A stretch of 64,000 nucleotides of DNA, from NCBI RefSeq assembly GCF_947241705.1, contig NC_079271.1, forward strand, positions 740,166 to 804,165, given 5' to 3'. This DNA comes from Saccharomyces mikatae IFO 1815. Lineage: Eukaryota; Ascomycota; Saccharomycetes; Saccharomycetales; Saccharomycetaceae. Shown piece after piece: positions 62,973-64,000 of the stretch. Within the stretch, counting starts at the first letter, position 1; every line of letters begins with the position of its first letter. Below the pieces are notes generated by a model that was given only the letters and a program-made list of their open reading frames with translations, did not search any database and was not told where the DNA came from. A program made the position numbers and the translations under genes.

Positions 62973-63028
62973 TGTTTACATTTGGATGTTTACATATGAT
63001 TGTTTACGTTTGATTGTTTACATATTAT
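62973..63028 (+). repeat. Four 14-bp repeats, each with a forkhead-type TGTTTAC
   Basis: TGTTTAC occurs at 62,973, 62,987, 63,001 and 63,015, exactly 14 bases apart. The spacers vary slightly (ATTTGGA, ATATGAT, GTTTGAT, ATATTAT). The reverse complement GTAAACA matches the Fkh1/Fkh2 core. The array lies between the X core and the distal minisatellite. Confidence 0.85.
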
Positions 63029-63194
63029 ATTAGGTATGTTGTAGAGGTAGATGGTAGATGGTAGGATAAGTGGTAGTGGTGGTTGAGTGGTGGATATGGA
63101 GTAGTGATGAGATGTGAAGGATGGCAGATGGAGAGTGTAGGCAGTGGAAAAGCAGGTAGGGTAAGCTAAGGCAGTGGGGTTGGAGTTGGAGAGG

Positions 63195-63233
63195 TAGGGT
63201 TAGACAGCGAGGTAGGGCTGATAGTAGGGTTAG
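63195..63233 (+). repeat. TAGGGTTAG units distal to the X core
   Basis: TAGGGTTAG occurs at 63,195-63,203 and again at 63,225-63,233, with TAGGG variants between and after. These resemble, in permuted form, the TTAGGG-type sites (Tbf1) of subtelomeric repeats found distal to core X in S. cerevisiae. The exact TTAGGG hexamer is not present. Confidence 0.55.
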
Positions 63234-63261
63234 AGATAGGGTAAGTAAGTGTGTACTTCTC

Positions 63262-63770
63262 GTGATGGTGATGGTGATGGTGATGGTAGTGATGGTGATG
63301 GTAGTGATGGTGATGGTAGTAGTGATGGTGGTAGTGATGGTGGTAGTGATGGTGATAGTGATGGTGATTGTGATGGTGATGGTGATGATGGTAGTGATGA
63401 TGGTAGTGATGGTGGTAGGGTTAGTGATGGTGATGGTGATAGTGATGGTGGTAGTGATGGTGGTAGTGATGGTGATGGTGATGGTGATGATGGTAGTGAT
63501 GATGGTAGTGATGGTGATGATGATGTGTGGGTGTGATAGTGGTAGTGGTAGTGATGGTGGTAGGGTTAGTGATGGTAGTGATGGTAATGGTAGTGATGGT
63601 GGTAGTGATGGTGATGGTGATGATGGTGATGATGATGGTGATAGAGTTAGCGATGGTGATGGTGATGGTGGTAGTGATAGTGGTAGTGGTAGTGGTAGTG
63701 GTAGTGATGGTGATAGTGATGGTGGGTGTGATAGTGATGGTGGGTGTGGGTGATAGTGGTGATAGTGGTG
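63262..63770 (+). repeat. GATGGT/AGT minisatellite between the X region and the telomere
   Basis: About 510 bases made almost only of GATGGT, GATGAT and AGT(GGT) triplet-pair units, with higher-order units such as AGTGATGGTGATGGT and AGTGATGATGGTAGTGATGG. Two copies of a longer segment seem to recur at about 63,380-63,410 and 63,490-63,515. C is nearly absent on this strand. Open frames through it (MVMV or GDGSDG types) are by-products of the triplet period, not genes. Confidence 0.9.
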
Positions 63771-64000
63771 ATGGTGTGGGTGTGGGTGTGGGTGTGGGTG
63801 TGGTGTGTGGGTGTGGTGTGGGTGTGGGTGTGGGTGTGGGTGTGGTGTGTGGGTGTGGTGTGTGGGTGTGGGTGTGGGTGTGGGTGTGGGTGTGGGTGTG
63901 GGTGTGGGTGTGGGTGTGGGTGTGGGTGTGGGTGTGTGGGTGTGGGTGTGGGTGTGGGTGTGGGTGTGGGTGTGGGTGTGGGTGTGGGTGTGGGGTGTGG
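63771..64000 (+). repeat. Telomeric TG1-3 repeat tract
   Basis: The last 230 bases are uninterrupted GGTGTGG/GTGTGGG-type sequence with T, TG and TGG/TGGG units only, the irregular Saccharomyces telomere repeat, G-rich strand running toward the chromosome end. It starts where GATGGT units stop. The window therefore ends in a real chromosome end. Confidence 0.97.

Noticed and set aside
63249-63753. Two long plus-strand open frames (95 and 163 codons) through the distal repeat
   Set aside because: They encode only MVMV-type or GDGSDG-type repeats, follow directly from the triplet period of the minisatellite, and have no promoter or family match.
63262-63770. CRISPR-like reading of the regular repeats
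   Set aside because: This is a eukaryotic telomere-proximal minisatellite with no unique spacers and no cas genes; the host is a yeast.

Overview
The window is the right-hand end of a yeast chromosome, running from internal unique sequence at base 1 to a terminal TG1-3 telomere tract at base 64,000. Gene content and order match the S. cerevisiae chromosome XVI right arm from MET16 (YPR167C) to OPT2 (YPR194C), and the two short introns (V-ATPase subunit f and RPO26) are at the expected places with GTATGT/TACTAAC/AG signals. Against S. cerevisiae proteins as remembered, conserved genes are nearly identical (SEC23), while BSP1, DPB2, HDA3 and HPA2 differ clearly and several lengths differ (JIP5, SKI3, ATG13). 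I therefore read this as a Saccharomyces sensu stricto species or strain other than reference S. cerevisiae; the exact species cannot be fixed from sequence reading alone.

Layout. Bases 1-3,544: MET16, NUT2, JIP5. Bases 3,545-8,053: a tRNA-Ile(AAU) gene followed on its upstream side by a three-layer nest of Ty LTRs and about 3 kb of decayed, gene-poor sequence. Bases 8,054-48,450: a dense, unique block: V-ATPase subunit f, BSP1, YPR172W, VPS4, CSA1, DPB2, BET2, PRP4, HDA3, AOS1, SEC23, SMX3, DPM1, GDB1, ATG13, PZF1, RPO26, MLC2, SKI3, RPC82, QCR2, AQY1 and HPA2. Bases 49,356-51,988: OPT2, broken by one frameshift and one nonsense codon. From 52 kb outward: a subtelomere with one intact PAU gene, a broken gene for a secreted-type protein, a dead copia-type integrase relic, one COS (DUP) gene, a complete solo LTR with target-site duplication, an X core element (ARS consensus plus Abf1 site), a 14-bp forkhead-motif repeat, about 500 bp of GATGGT/AGT-type minisatellite and finally about 230 bp of TG1-3 repeat.

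The internal genes are housekeeping genes for sulfate assimilation, Mediator, splicing, COPII transport, ESCRT recycling, RNA polymerases and TFIIIA, RNA decay, glycogen breakdown, autophagy and respiration; they do not form operons and are arranged in ordinary yeast divergent, tandem and convergent pairs. The most unusual material lies in the outer 12 kb and in the LTR nest beside the tRNA gene. I found no convincing undescribed multi-gene system. The best candidates for novelty are the subtelomeric repeat architecture (62.9-63.8 kb) and the unassigned decayed ORFs.
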